The notes: generated from the sequence alone by a model not told the origin. 7,592 nt of DNA from Propionibacteriaceae bacterium (GCA_030544185.1 JAUNRO010000150.1:1-7592), one strand, 5' to 3'; numbered from the stretch's first letter, positions 1 to 6,059 are shown. Program-made: numbers and translations.

Positions 1-177
1 CGACGAAGTGACCTGGAAGCTCGGCGTCTTCTCGTCGTGGAACGGGCACAGGCCCTTCAGGGAGCCGCCACCAGCATTGCGCAGTGCGACGGCCGCACCG
101 ACGATGTCCTCGATCTTGGCGCGGCTACGCACCTCAGCGACGTCGTCGTCCGAGATCCTGCCAGTCCTACCCGCCAC
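1..177 (-). CDS. dnaG: DNA primase DnaG, N-terminal fragment (runs off left edge)
   Basis: DnaG makes the RNA primers for replication forks. Only the first 59 codons are present; the frame is open to base 1. Seen: starting at GTG (175-177) the protein reads [13 protein letters not shown], then a helix with [13 protein letters not shown], a GGG-containing loop, and [14 protein letters not shown] at about residues 41-54. This is the hallmark start of the bacterial primase zinc-binding (CHC2) domain; Cys44 and His47 are the first two zinc ligands, and the remaining two would lie beyond the edge. The start is chosen because upstream homology stops here and a TAGACT -10 box sits 7 bases before it, leaving no room for a Shine-Dalgarno, so the message is probably leaderless. 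The permease gene ends 61 bases upstream on the same strand, so read-through from the exporter cassette is possible. Identification is confident despite the short length. Confidence 0.93.
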   Translation of the reverse strand, partial: MAGRTGRISDDDVAEVRSRAKIEDIVGAAVALRNAGGGSLKGLCPFHDEKTPSFQVTSS

Positions 178-179
178 GG

Positions 180-195
180 CCGCGAGTCTACGCGG
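180..195. repeat. 5-bp inverted repeat exactly flanking the dnaG -10 box
   Basis: CCGCG (180-184) and CGCGG (191-195) are perfect inverted arms; the 6-base spacer between them is precisely the -10 hexamer of the proposed dnaG promoter. It could be a small operator, but GC-only arms of this size arise often by chance in such DNA. Confidence 0.35.
185..190 (-). promoter_or_regulatory. -10 box of a probable leaderless dnaG promoter
   Basis: On the minus strand TAGACT (TANNNT type) ends 7 bases before the GTG start of dnaG, the spacing expected when transcription starts at or beside the start codon. No convincing -35 hexamer is visible at 16-19 bases upstream, and no ribosome binding site precedes the GTG. 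Leaderless genes with this arrangement are common in actinobacteria. The start site itself is inferred. Confidence 0.55.
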
Positions 196-238
196 GGGCA
201 CCGACAGGCCGGCCGCTCACCACCACCCGCGCCCAGCG

Positions 239-1843
239 CTAGCCCACCCGGAGATCGCGGCGGCCGACGAGGGCCGCGGCGGCGCCGGTCCCGAGCAGGG
301 CCCCGGCGGCGAGACCACCCGGCACCGGTCCGAGCCAGGCACCCCAGTCCGGCGTCCCCATTCCCGCCTCCGGCGTGTGCCCCAGCAGGCTCAGGTCCAC
401 CAGCCACTGGGGCAGGTCCACCAGCGTCCCGAACAGCACGGTGAACCCACTCCAGGCGATGACGAGCCAGATCAGCGACGCCCGGCGCGGGGCGAGGCCG
501 GCCAGCAGCGCCGTCAGCCCGATCGCCGCCAGGACGCCCGGCGCCTCACCGAGGGTGGCGGAGAACGCGTACGCGAGGGGTTCGCCTCCGTCGAGCTGGG
601 CTTCTCCGATCAGTCCCATGACGACGGCGGCGCCCGCGAGCAGGCCCACCGACACCACGGCGGCGACGAGCACCCGCGCCAGCAGCGACCGCCAGCGCCG
701 GATGCCGGTGGCGAGCTCGTGAACCAACCGCCCGCTGGCCTCCTCGCCCCGGAAGCGCAGCACGAGCACGGCGCCGGCGATCATCACCAGGAGGGCGACG
801 AAAGTGCCGAGGAAGGCGAAGTAGGCCGCGACGGGGTCGGCCGGCCCGCCCAACTGCTGCATGAGCTCGCCCGTGACTGGGTCCGTCGCGATCGCCGTCA
901 CCAAGCCGTCGGTCATGGATCCGAACAGTGCTGCGGTCCCGAGGACCGCCAGGCTCCACCCGAGCACCGACCCTCGGGCGCTGAGCCAGACCCAGACCTC
1001 CGGGGTGGGTACGCCGAGTCCGCGGGTGCTGCGGCCGGCGCCGGGGACCAGGGCGGAGCCCAATTCGCGGCGCCGCGCGAGCAGCGCCGCCACGATCCCG
1101 AATGTGGCTGTGATCGCCGCCATCGGAAGCAACGCCCAGAACCAGTCATCGGTATAGGGCGCGACGACCGACTTCCAGCCGAACGGCGTCAGCCACTGCA
1201 GGACCTCCGCCCACCGGCCACTCCCGAAATCCGCGACGACGCGCTCGGCGAACCCGACCGCGACCGCCGTGAAGGCCCAGCCGCGGGCGCTGCGGGCATC
1301 GGGGCGGAGCTGGGCACAGATGACCGCCCACAGCCCGCAGCACAACGAGGCCAGGAAAGCCACAGCGCCGAAGGCCAGCCCGCCGCGGACCGTGAGTTCG
1401 GCGATCGTGGCCGACTGGGCGACCAGAATCAGCGCCGAGCCACCACCGACGGCGGCGCAGGCACCGGCCAGCACGGTGATGGCCGCGCCGAGCGGGACAC
1501 CCGGGCGCACGCCGACCGACCGCACCAGCTCCAGCGTGCCCGCGTCCTCCTCCCCGCGGGTCATGGAGATCGCGAGCAACACCGCCATCACCGCAGCCAG
1601 GATGATGAGATAGCTCCCCGTCTCCCACGCGAACAGCTGGCCGAGGGTGCCCGGATCGGGAAGTTCGCCATAGAGCACCTTCGAGCCTTGGGTCGACTGC
1701 AGTTGCTCGACCAGGACCGTCCGCGACCCGGGGTCACCATAGCTCGCTTCATAGGACGGCGCGGTCACCGCGACGAGAGTCAGGAGTCCGGCGATCCAAG
1801 CCAGGAACGCGATGCGGTGCCGGCGCACCAACAGCCGGATCAT
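239..1843 (-). CDS. ABC-2 type exporter permease, antibiotic-exporter (TnrB-like) family, 534 aa
   Basis: Membrane half of an ABC exporter, expected to work with the ATPase encoded immediately upstream. Seen: about twelve hydrophobic segments (roughly residues 11-28, 77-94, 117-143, 154-178, 188-203, 234-256, 293-310, 343-363, 389-412, 434-451, 455-475, 505-527) with no ATPase motifs. The protein is a tandem of two halves. A RGEE-x-x-G-x-L motif follows a membrane segment at residues 96-104 and recurs at 365-373. A WLTPFGW-type motif at 217-223 has a weaker counterpart around 484-490. Length and two-half layout fit the family named putative exporter of polyketide antibiotics, which includes tetronasin-resistance permeases. 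The ATG start overlaps the ATPase stop in an ATGA, so translation is probably coupled. The substrate cannot be read from the sequence; drug or lipid export is inferred. Confidence 0.88.
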   Translation of the reverse strand: MIRLLVRRHRIAFLAWIAGLLTLVAVTAPSYEASYGDPGSRTVLVEQLQSTQGSKVLYGELPDPGTLGQLFAWETGSYLIILAAVMAVLLAISMTRGEEDAGTLELVRSVGVRPGVPLGAAITVLAGACAAVGGGSALILVAQSATIAELTVRGGLAFGAVAFLASLCCGLWAVICAQLRPDARSARGWAFTAVAVGFAERVVADFGSGRWAEVLQWLTPFGWKSVVAPYTDDWFWALLPMAAITATFGIVAALLARRRELGSALVPGAGRSTRGLGVPTPEVWVWLSARGSVLGWSLAVLGTAALFGSMTDGLVTAIATDPVTGELMQQLGGPADPVAAYFAFLGTFVALLVMIAGAVLVLRFRGEEASGRLVHELATGIRRWRSLLARVLVAAVVSVGLLAGAAVVMGLIGEAQLDGGEPLAYAFSATLGEAPGVLAAIGLTALLAGLAPRRASLIWLVIAWSGFTVLFGTLVDLPQWLVDLSLLGHTPEAGMGTPDWGAWLGPVPGGLAAGALLGTGAAAALVGRRDLRVG

Positions 1844-2727
1844 CGCGCCGCCACCTCGTAGTGGCGCAGGAACAAGCTCTCCAGACTCGCCGGTGTCACC
1901 GATACGTCCGTGGCGCCGGCGCGTGCGATCAGCCCCAGCACCTCCGGCAGCTCGTCCCGGCCGATGTCGGCGATCAGCTGGTCATCGCTCACCACGGGCG
2001 CCCAGCGTCGCAACTCGTCGGCCAGCCTCGGCACCGGCGGGCCGCCGACCGCGACCTCCAGCGCGGCCAGGTGCCGGAGCTGGGCGAGGCTGCCCGATTC
2101 CACGATCCGGCCGTCGCGCACGATCGTCACGTCGGTGCACAGCCGTTCGACCTCGGCGAGGATGTGGCTGGACAGCAGCACGGTCCGCCCGTCGGCCGCA
2201 GCCTCGTCGATGCACTGCGCGAACACCGTCTCCATGAGCGGATCAAGCCCGGACGTCGGCTCGTCGAGGATCAGCATCCGGGTCGGCGCGGCCAGCGCCG
2301 CCACCAGCAACACCTTCTGGCGGTTGCCCGTGGAATAGGACCGCACGCGCTTCGACGGGTCCAGCGCGAACCGGTCGATGAGTTCCGCCTCGCGTTCGCG
2401 ATTGCGTACGCCGCGTAGCCCGGCCAGCACGTCGAGCACCTGGCGTCCGGTCAGGTTGGGCCACAGGGCGACGTCGCCGGGGATGTAGGAGACCTGGCGG
2501 GTGACCTCCGCGGGGCGTAGGCCCGGGTCGAGCCCGAGCACCCGCACGTGGCCCGAGGTGGCCCGATAGAGCCCGAGGAGCACACGGATGGCGGTGGACT
2601 TGCCGGCACCGTTCGGGCCGAGGAAACCGTGCACGGTGCCGGGTGCCACGGTGAGGTCGACCCCGTCGAGCGCACGGAGGGAGCCGAAGGTCTTGACGAG
2701 GTCGCGGACCTCGATCGGGTCGGTCAT
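1840..2727 (-). CDS. ABC exporter ATP-binding protein, 295 aa
   Basis: ATPase that would power the downstream permease as a dimer on the cytoplasmic face. Seen: Walker A GPNGAGKST (residues 37-45), a degenerate signature YSTGN (131-135) in the LSGGQ position, Walker B MLILDEP (151-157) with catalytic Glu156, D-loop SGLD (159-162) and H-loop His188. The Q-loop position reads YIPGD (81-85), with Gly where the usual Gln stands, as I recall for some exporters of this drug-resistance type. Residues from about 215 form a C-terminal extension with no motif I recognise. The frame is open further upstream to 3003, but the start at 2727 is chosen because protein homology begins there (MTDPIEVRDLVKTFG) and its ATG overlaps the MerR stop in an ATGA. 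The product belongs to the DrrA/CcmA-like drug-export ATPase group; substrate unknown. Confidence 0.92.
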   Translation of the reverse strand: MTDPIEVRDLVKTFGSLRALDGVDLTVAPGTVHGFLGPNGAGKSTAIRVLLGLYRATSGHVRVLGLDPGLRPAEVTRQVSYIPGDVALWPNLTGRQVLDVLAGLRGVRNREREAELIDRFALDPSKRVRSYSTGNRQKVLLVAALAAPTRMLILDEPTSGLDPLMETVFAQCIDEAAADGRTVLLSSHILAEVERLCTDVTIVRDGRIVESGSLAQLRHLAALEVAVGGPPVPRLADELRRWAPVVSDDQLIADIGRDELPEVLGLIARAGATDVSVTPASLESLFLRHYEVAAR

Positions 2728-3656
2728 GAGTCGCGTCCTTTCGATGGCGCCGACGGGGCCGGTGCGGCTTGCGGGGTCGAGGTCGATGGGGTGGGGGCCG
2801 ACGCCCCGGTGGCAGCCGGGGCGGGACCGTCGATGAGCGCGATCACGTCGGTGACGCTGCGGCGGATGACCTCCTCCTGGCGGCCATCGCTGCAGACGAG
2901 GACCGAGAAATTCACCAGCGCCGCCATCGACCTCGGCCGGCGGGCCCAGGCGGGAAGGATGTCGAGCATGCCCGCAGTGATCTCCCGGTTGTCCGCCGAC
3001 CATCGCACCATCGTGGCGACGAGGTCGTCGATCTCCGCGCTCACGGCGTCGGCAGGGAGCTCTGCCAAGCGTGCATAGCGGGTATAGAAGTCCACCACCA
3101 TGGCCAGGTCCTCGGGGGTGAGGGCGTCGATCAGGTGGGTGACCCGTTTGGGCATCAGCCCGCGCTGGGCGAACATCTCCGCCAGCCGGCGTTCCCGCTG
3201 GAGCACCTTGCGCGCGCCGGGGTCGGTGGCCGCCGCGGCGATCCGGTCGTAGAACGTCTCGAGGGCCGCCGGCAGCGCGGTCAGCTCACGGCCCTCCTCG
3301 GCCATCGCGATGAGCGCCGAGATCCGCCGCCGTTGGGACTGCAGCTGGGCCATCCGCTCGTCGATGCTGCGCCCGGTCGCGCGGAGGTCCCGCAGGCTGG
3401 CGGCGTAGGCGTGCGGCTCGGGCACATCGGTGTCCAGCTCGCTCCGTTCCTCGGCTGCCAGCAGGTCGGCCACCGCGTCCAGCGACAACCCGGCGTCCGC
3501 CAGCCACCGGATCCGCAGGATGCGGGCGATGTGGTCGAGTCCGTAGTCCCGTCGGACCCCGCGGCCCACCGGCACGGGCAGCAGCCCGATCTGGTGGTAG
3601 TAGCGGATGGTCCGCACGGTCGTGCCGGTCAGTTCGGCGCAGTCTGAGATCCGCAT
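2724..3656 (-). CDS. MerR-family transcriptional regulator, 310 aa
   Basis: First gene of the exporter cassette and its probable ligand-responsive regulator. Seen: an N-terminal winged helix-turn-helix (about residues 1-70) with TVRTIRYYHQIGLLP at 13-27 and RDYGLDHIARIL at 36-47, both classic for MerR. A helical linker with a likely dimer coiled coil follows (about 85-120). An unassigned, mostly helical effector domain covers about 125-275, and a Pro/Ala/Ser/Thr-rich tail 277-310 is probably disordered. Only Cys6 and Cys255 occur, so metal sensing of the MerR/CueR sort is unlikely; a drug-like ligand is more plausible (inference). The ATG at 3656 is supported by family alignment and by a promoter ending only a few bases upstream. 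No Shine-Dalgarno is evident, so the message may be leaderless. The stop overlaps the ATPase start (ATGA). Autoregulation is likely through the dyad at 3674-3686. Confidence 0.9.
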   Translation of the reverse strand: MRISDCAELTGTTVRTIRYYHQIGLLPVPVGRGVRRDYGLDHIARILRIRWLADAGLSLDAVADLLAAEERSELDTDVPEPHAYAASLRDLRATGRSIDERMAQLQSQRRRISALIAMAEEGRELTALPAALETFYDRIAAAATDPGARKVLQRERRLAEMFAQRGLMPKRVTHLIDALTPEDLAMVVDFYTRYARLAELPADAVSAEIDDLVATMVRWSADNREITAGMLDILPAWARRPRSMAALVNFSVLVCSDGRQEEVIRRSVTDVIALIDGPAPAATGASAPTPSTSTPQAAPAPSAPSKGRDS

Positions 3657-3661
3657 GACCC

Positions 3662-3693
3662 ATTCTCGTCATGTGACGTTGCGTCATAGTCAA
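3662..3693 (-). promoter_or_regulatory. MerR-type promoter of the exporter cassette with operator dyad
   Basis: On the minus strand a -35 box TTGACT (3693-3688) is followed by a long spacer of 19-20 bases and a -10-like GAGAAT (3667-3662), 5 bases before the MerR start codon. Inside the spacer is a perfect dyad, TGACG-TTG-CGTCA on the plus strand (3674-3686). MerR regulators typically bind a dyad between -35 and -10 boxes spaced 19-20 bases apart and untwist the DNA to activate; the layout fits that mechanism. The -35 and dyad are clear; the -10 is the weakest part. Confidence 0.68.
3674..3686. repeat. Perfect 5-3-5 inverted repeat, likely MerR operator
   Basis: TGACG (3674-3678) and CGTCA (3682-3686) are separated by TTG. 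It lies within the spacer of the cassette promoter, close to its centre, and is the only such dyad I found in the 168-base divergent region. Confidence 0.65.
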
Positions 3694-3811
3694 GGCCGCT
3701 GATCGGACGTTCGGTTGTGCCCCTGACCGGACCCTGAGCCGCACCCGGGACTACCCGCGCCGGGGCAGACGGGCGGCCTCCCCGCGTGGTTGGGTCGAGC
3801 CAGGCCTCATG

Positions 3812-3817
3812 AAGGAG
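3812..3817 (+). promoter_or_regulatory. Shine-Dalgarno deciding the GTG start of the beta-solenoid gene
   Basis: AAGGAG, 7 bases before GTG at 3825, is the strongest ribosome binding site in the window. It selects this frame over the overlapping ATG frame that opens at 3809. No clear plus-strand -35/-10 pair was found in 3694-3810, so the promoter of this gene remains unassigned. Confidence 0.75.
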
Positions 3818-3824
3818 AGCTCCC

Positions 3825-4766
3825 GTGTCGCACTCATCGCCCACCGGCTATCGCAACCCGCACGATCCGTCCGACCCCGAGCCCTGGGGTCCGGCCGAGT
3901 CCCTGCCACCGCGCCCGCCCCTCGCCCCCACGGCCCAGGCGGTCCCGGAACGGCGCACGCCGGGGCCGGGCCGCAAAGCCGCCTGGCTCGTGCCCGTCGG
4001 CACCGCTGTGTTCCTGGGCGCCTGGTTCGGCTCCGGGATGCTCCGCAGCGATGTGACCACCGAGATCCCCGTCCCCGTCGAGGACGTGCAGGTCACCGCC
4101 GCGACCACGGCCGTGTCGGTCCACTATGCCGACGTGCCCACCGCCCGCATCGTCGAACTCAACAAGCCCCGCGGCAGCCAACTGGAGCACCGCGTGGTCG
4201 ATGGCGAGCTGATCGTGGAGCACCGCACCAGGAGCGGCATCACGTTTGGTCCGTCCTGGGGCCAGGAGCTGGAGATCGTGCTGCCCACCGCCTCCGCACG
4301 CGACACCCCCGATGTCGTCGTGCGCACCAGCACCGGCAGCATCGCGGTCGACGGAGGTTTCGGCGCGACGGATATGACGGCCACGACGGGCTCGGTCCGG
4401 GCCGCCGGCTCGTTCGAGGCGGTGCGCGCCAAGGTGACCACGGGAAGCATCGAGATCGACGGCACCGCCCCGTCGGTGGCCGCCGAGGCCACGACCGGCT
4501 CGGTGGACGTGCGCGTCACGGCAGCCCAGGACGTCGACGCCAAAGCGACCACGGGGTCGGTCGACGTCACGGTCGACGGCCCCCAGCCCAACCGGGTGAC
4601 CGCGCGCACCACCACCGGAGGCATCGATCTGCGCCTGCCCGGCGGGAGCTATCAGGTCGAGGCGAAGACCACCACGGGCAGTGTGGATGTGGGCGTCCCC
4701 GAGGATCCCGCCTCGCCGCACCGCGTCCAGGCGGAGGCTTCGACGGGCTCGGTCCGGGTGCGGTGA
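3825..4766 (+). CDS. Membrane-anchored DUF4097-like beta-solenoid repeat protein, 313 aa
   Basis: A predicted surface or periplasm-side protein of unknown function. Seen: a Pro-rich hydrophilic N-terminus (residues 1-50), basic residues at 50-51, one hydrophobic segment (about 53-72), then an all-beta region to the C-terminus. The positive-inside rule suggests the N-terminus stays in the cytoplasm and residues 73-313 are outside. From residue 169 a motif (S/T)TG(S/G)(V/I)xV recurs eight times, starting at 169, 187, 205, 223, 242, 263, 283 and 306. Each is likely one rung of a right-handed beta solenoid, as in DUF4097/GIN-domain adhesin-like proteins. The last rung ends at the stop codon with no visible C-terminal cap. 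The gene diverges from the MerR cassette across 168 bases and converges on dgt with a 10-base gap. A role in envelope sensing or surface attachment is only inference. Confidence 0.82.
   Translation: MSHSSPTGYRNPHDPSDPEPWGPAESLPPRPPLAPTAQAVPERRTPGPGRKAAWLVPVGTAVFLGAWFGSGMLRSDVTTEIPVPVEDVQVTAATTAVSVHYADVPTARIVELNKPRGSQLEHRVVDGELIVEHRTRSGITFGPSWGQELEIVLPTASARDTPDVVVRTSTGSIAVDGGFGATDMTATTGSVRAAGSFEAVRAKVTTGSIEIDGTAPSVAAEATTGSVDVRVTAAQDVDAKATTGSVDVTVDGPQPNRVTARTTTGGIDLRLPGGSYQVEAKTTTGSVDVGVPEDPASPHRVQAEASTGSVRVR
4329..4763 (+). repeat. Eight degenerate coding repeats (TTGS rungs)
   Basis: The repeat motif starts every 18, 18, 18, 19, 21, 20 and 23 residues. The first four units are evenly phased; later units carry insertions of 1-5 residues. 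Repeat identity is mainly at the protein level (Thr-Thr-Gly-Ser-Val-Asp-Val), with the codons varied, so the array is old rather than a recent DNA expansion. Confidence 0.8.
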
Positions 4767-4776
4767 CCGCGCCCGA

Positions 4777-5901
4777 TCACTGGCGCCGATCGATGCCCTG
4801 GGGCAGCCTCTCCTCGGGCCAGCCCAGAACCCGCACGGCCGTGTCGAACGCATAGCGGTCGGTCATCCCACCGATCCAGCTGACCGCGGCATGGATCGCC
4901 TCCGGGCTACCCGGATCGGCCGCGACGCCCTTGCCGATGCCACTGGGCCGCTCGGCGAAATGCTCCACCATCGCGCGGAGCACCTGCACCACGGCCATCG
5001 CCTGGGCGGCCGACTCGGGCCGGGTATAAATCCGCTCATAGTTGAACGCGCGCAGTCCCGCAAGGGCTGCGGCGGGTTCCTCCGTCATCCCGATCTGGCC
5101 GGTGTCCTCGACCGCATCGATCACGGCGTGCACGAACGTGCGCAGCTGGCTCCGCCGCGTCCGCCCGCAGATCTCGGCGACATCGCCCGGGATGTCGCCG
5201 GCGGCAACGATGCCGGCCCGGATGGCGTCCTCAAGGTCGTGCGCGCAATAGGCGATCCGATCGGCCCAGGAGACGATCTCCCCCTCGACCGTCGCGGGCG
5301 CGGGGCGCGACCAGGAATGGTTGCGGATGCCGTCCAGGGTCTCCCGGCACAGGTTGAGTGGCGCGAGCACGACGTTCGCGCCCCAGGGCCCGTGGTCATA
5401 ACCACCGGGGACATAGGGATCGAACGCGTCCTCGGAGGCGTGCCCGCCGGGGCCGTGGCCACAATCGTGGCCGAGCGCGATCGCCTCGGTCAGGCTCACA
5501 TTGACCCCGACGCCGCGCGCGATCGACGTGGCCACCTGGGCGACCTCCAGCGCATGGGTGAGCCGGGTGCGTTCGTGATCGGCCGGGTGGACCACCACCT
5601 GTGTCTTGCCGGCCAGCCGCCGGAATGCGGTCGAGTGGACGATCCGGTCGCGGTCGCGTTCGAAACAGGTCCGCTCCGGGTCGGGCTCCTCCTCGACCGG
5701 CCGATTGCCCGCGCCGCGCGCGAGAGTGGCGCCAGGCACGAGCAGGGCAGCCTCCCGTTCCTCACGGAATTCGCGGCCACGGCGCGACCCGAGGCGTACG
5801 CCCGCGGCAGAATCGCGATGAGCGCGGACCAACGCGGACTCGTGGCGGTGACCGGCCATGGTGGCGGCCCATTCGATGGCACGGGGCAGCGGATCGGACA
5901 T
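4777..5901 (-). CDS. dgt: HD-domain dNTP triphosphohydrolase (dGTPase-like), 374 aa
   Basis: Predicted to hydrolyse dGTP or other dNTPs to the nucleoside and tripolyphosphate, tuning nucleotide pools in the cytoplasm. Seen: FERDRDRIVHSTAFRRLAGK (residues 80-99), then metal ligands His116 (RLTHALEVAQ), His145-Asp146 and Asp214 (SWADRIAY). His154 and Glu157 occupy the places of the catalytic His and Glu of E. coli dGTPase. The C-terminal GGMTDRYA motif is also typical. The active-site loop reads GHDCGHGPGGHASED (144-158) where the common form is HDxGHxPFGHxGE, so this is a variant subfamily and substrate preference is uncertain. The frame is open to 5964, but ATG at 5901 is preferred because GAGGAG lies 4 bases upstream and the extra residues look non-coding. 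An unrecognised segment of about 75 residues precedes the HD core. It is likely transcribed from its own promoter at about 5930. Confidence 0.87.
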   Translation of the reverse strand: MSDPLPRAIEWAATMAGHRHESALVRAHRDSAAGVRLGSRRGREFREEREAALLVPGATLARGAGNRPVEEEPDPERTCFERDRDRIVHSTAFRRLAGKTQVVVHPADHERTRLTHALEVAQVATSIARGVGVNVSLTEAIALGHDCGHGPGGHASEDAFDPYVPGGYDHGPWGANVVLAPLNLCRETLDGIRNHSWSRPAPATVEGEIVSWADRIAYCAHDLEDAIRAGIVAAGDIPGDVAEICGRTRRSQLRTFVHAVIDAVEDTGQIGMTEEPAAALAGLRAFNYERIYTRPESAAQAMAVVQVLRAMVEHFAERPSGIGKGVAADPGSPEAIHAAVSWIGGMTDRYAFDTAVRVLGWPEERLPQGIDRRQ

Positions 5902-5905
5902 GGAG

Positions 5906-5911
5906 CTCCTC
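5906..5911 (-). promoter_or_regulatory. Shine-Dalgarno of dgt
   Basis: GAGGAG on the minus strand ends 4 bases before ATG at 5901. The spacing is short but usable, and it decides against the longer frame beginning at 5964. Confidence 0.6.
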
Positions 5912-5929
5912 GGATCGCGTACGCCCCAG

Positions 5930-5935
5930 ACCCTA
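5930..5935 (-). promoter_or_regulatory. Possible -10 box for dgt
   Basis: TAGGGT (TANNNT type), preceded by TGAG, sits 28 bases upstream of the dgt start codon. No good -35 hexamer is present at normal spacing (the region reads GGATCA or similar), so this is a tentative promoter. Confidence 0.35.
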
Positions 5936-5971
5936 CTCACCCACAGCCACCGTGATCCACGCACGCGGGGG

Positions 5972-5984
5972 GCGCCGACGGCGC
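5972..5984. terminator. Second small hairpin in the aldehyde dehydrogenase-dgt gap
   Basis: GCGCC-GAC-GGCGC forms a perfect 5-bp stem with a 3-base loop. It follows the larger hairpin on the minus strand and has no T tract. Together they may act as an attenuating or rho-assisted terminator after the aldehyde dehydrogenase gene. Confidence 0.3.
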
Positions 5985-5994
5985 AGACGGCCGG

Positions 5995-6020
5995 GCCCCG
6001 GCCTCGCTCGCGACCGGGGC
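5995..6020 (-). terminator. GC-rich hairpin downstream of the aldehyde dehydrogenase gene
   Basis: Arms GCCCCGG (5995-6001 and its complement at 6014-6020) form a 7-bp all-GC stem around a 12-base loop, 40 bases after the aldehyde dehydrogenase stop codon. No run of T follows, as is usual for actinobacterial hairpin terminators, so function is plausible rather than certain. Confidence 0.45.
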
Positions 6021-6059
6021 TCCCGACCTGGGCTCGGTGAACCCGTCAGGGCGGCCGGA

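Noticed and set aside
207..214. GGCCGGCC palindrome between permease and dnaG
   Set aside because: Short GC-only palindrome expected by chance in this composition; no associated structure.
8..1861. Long plus-strand open frame (617 codons) opposite the permease and dnaG start
   Set aside because: It is antisense to a well-supported membrane protein and to dnaG; its composition is dominated by Arg, Gly, His, Gln and Pro with no recognisable domain, as expected for a GC-rich shadow frame.
2728..3003. N-terminal extension of the ATPase frame up to 3003
   Set aside because: Overlaps the MerR coding region in another frame; ATPase homology begins at 2727, which is also the ATGA-coupled start.
2769..3647. 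Plus-strand open frame (292 codons) opposite the MerR gene
   Set aside because: Low-complexity Arg/Gly/His-rich translation with no ribosome site; mirrors the MerR gene exactly.
3694..3810. Promoter for the beta-solenoid gene
   Set aside because: Searched by eye for -35/-10 pairs and for an ECF-type pair on the plus strand; nothing better than chance. A weak CCCGG/CCGGG hairpin (3744-3764) was also judged insignificant.
3809..4855. Plus-strand ATG frame overlapping the beta-solenoid gene
   Set aside because: Its translation is Arg/His-rich noise, whereas the 3825 GTG frame has a strong ribosome site, a membrane segment and regular repeats.
4681..5955. Plus-strand open frame (424 codons) opposite dgt
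   Set aside because: Antisense shadow of an HD-domain enzyme with intact catalytic residues; no domain of its own.
5902..5964. Longer dgt start at 5964
   Set aside because: The extra 21 residues resemble translated promoter DNA, and a ribosome site directly precedes the ATG at 5901.
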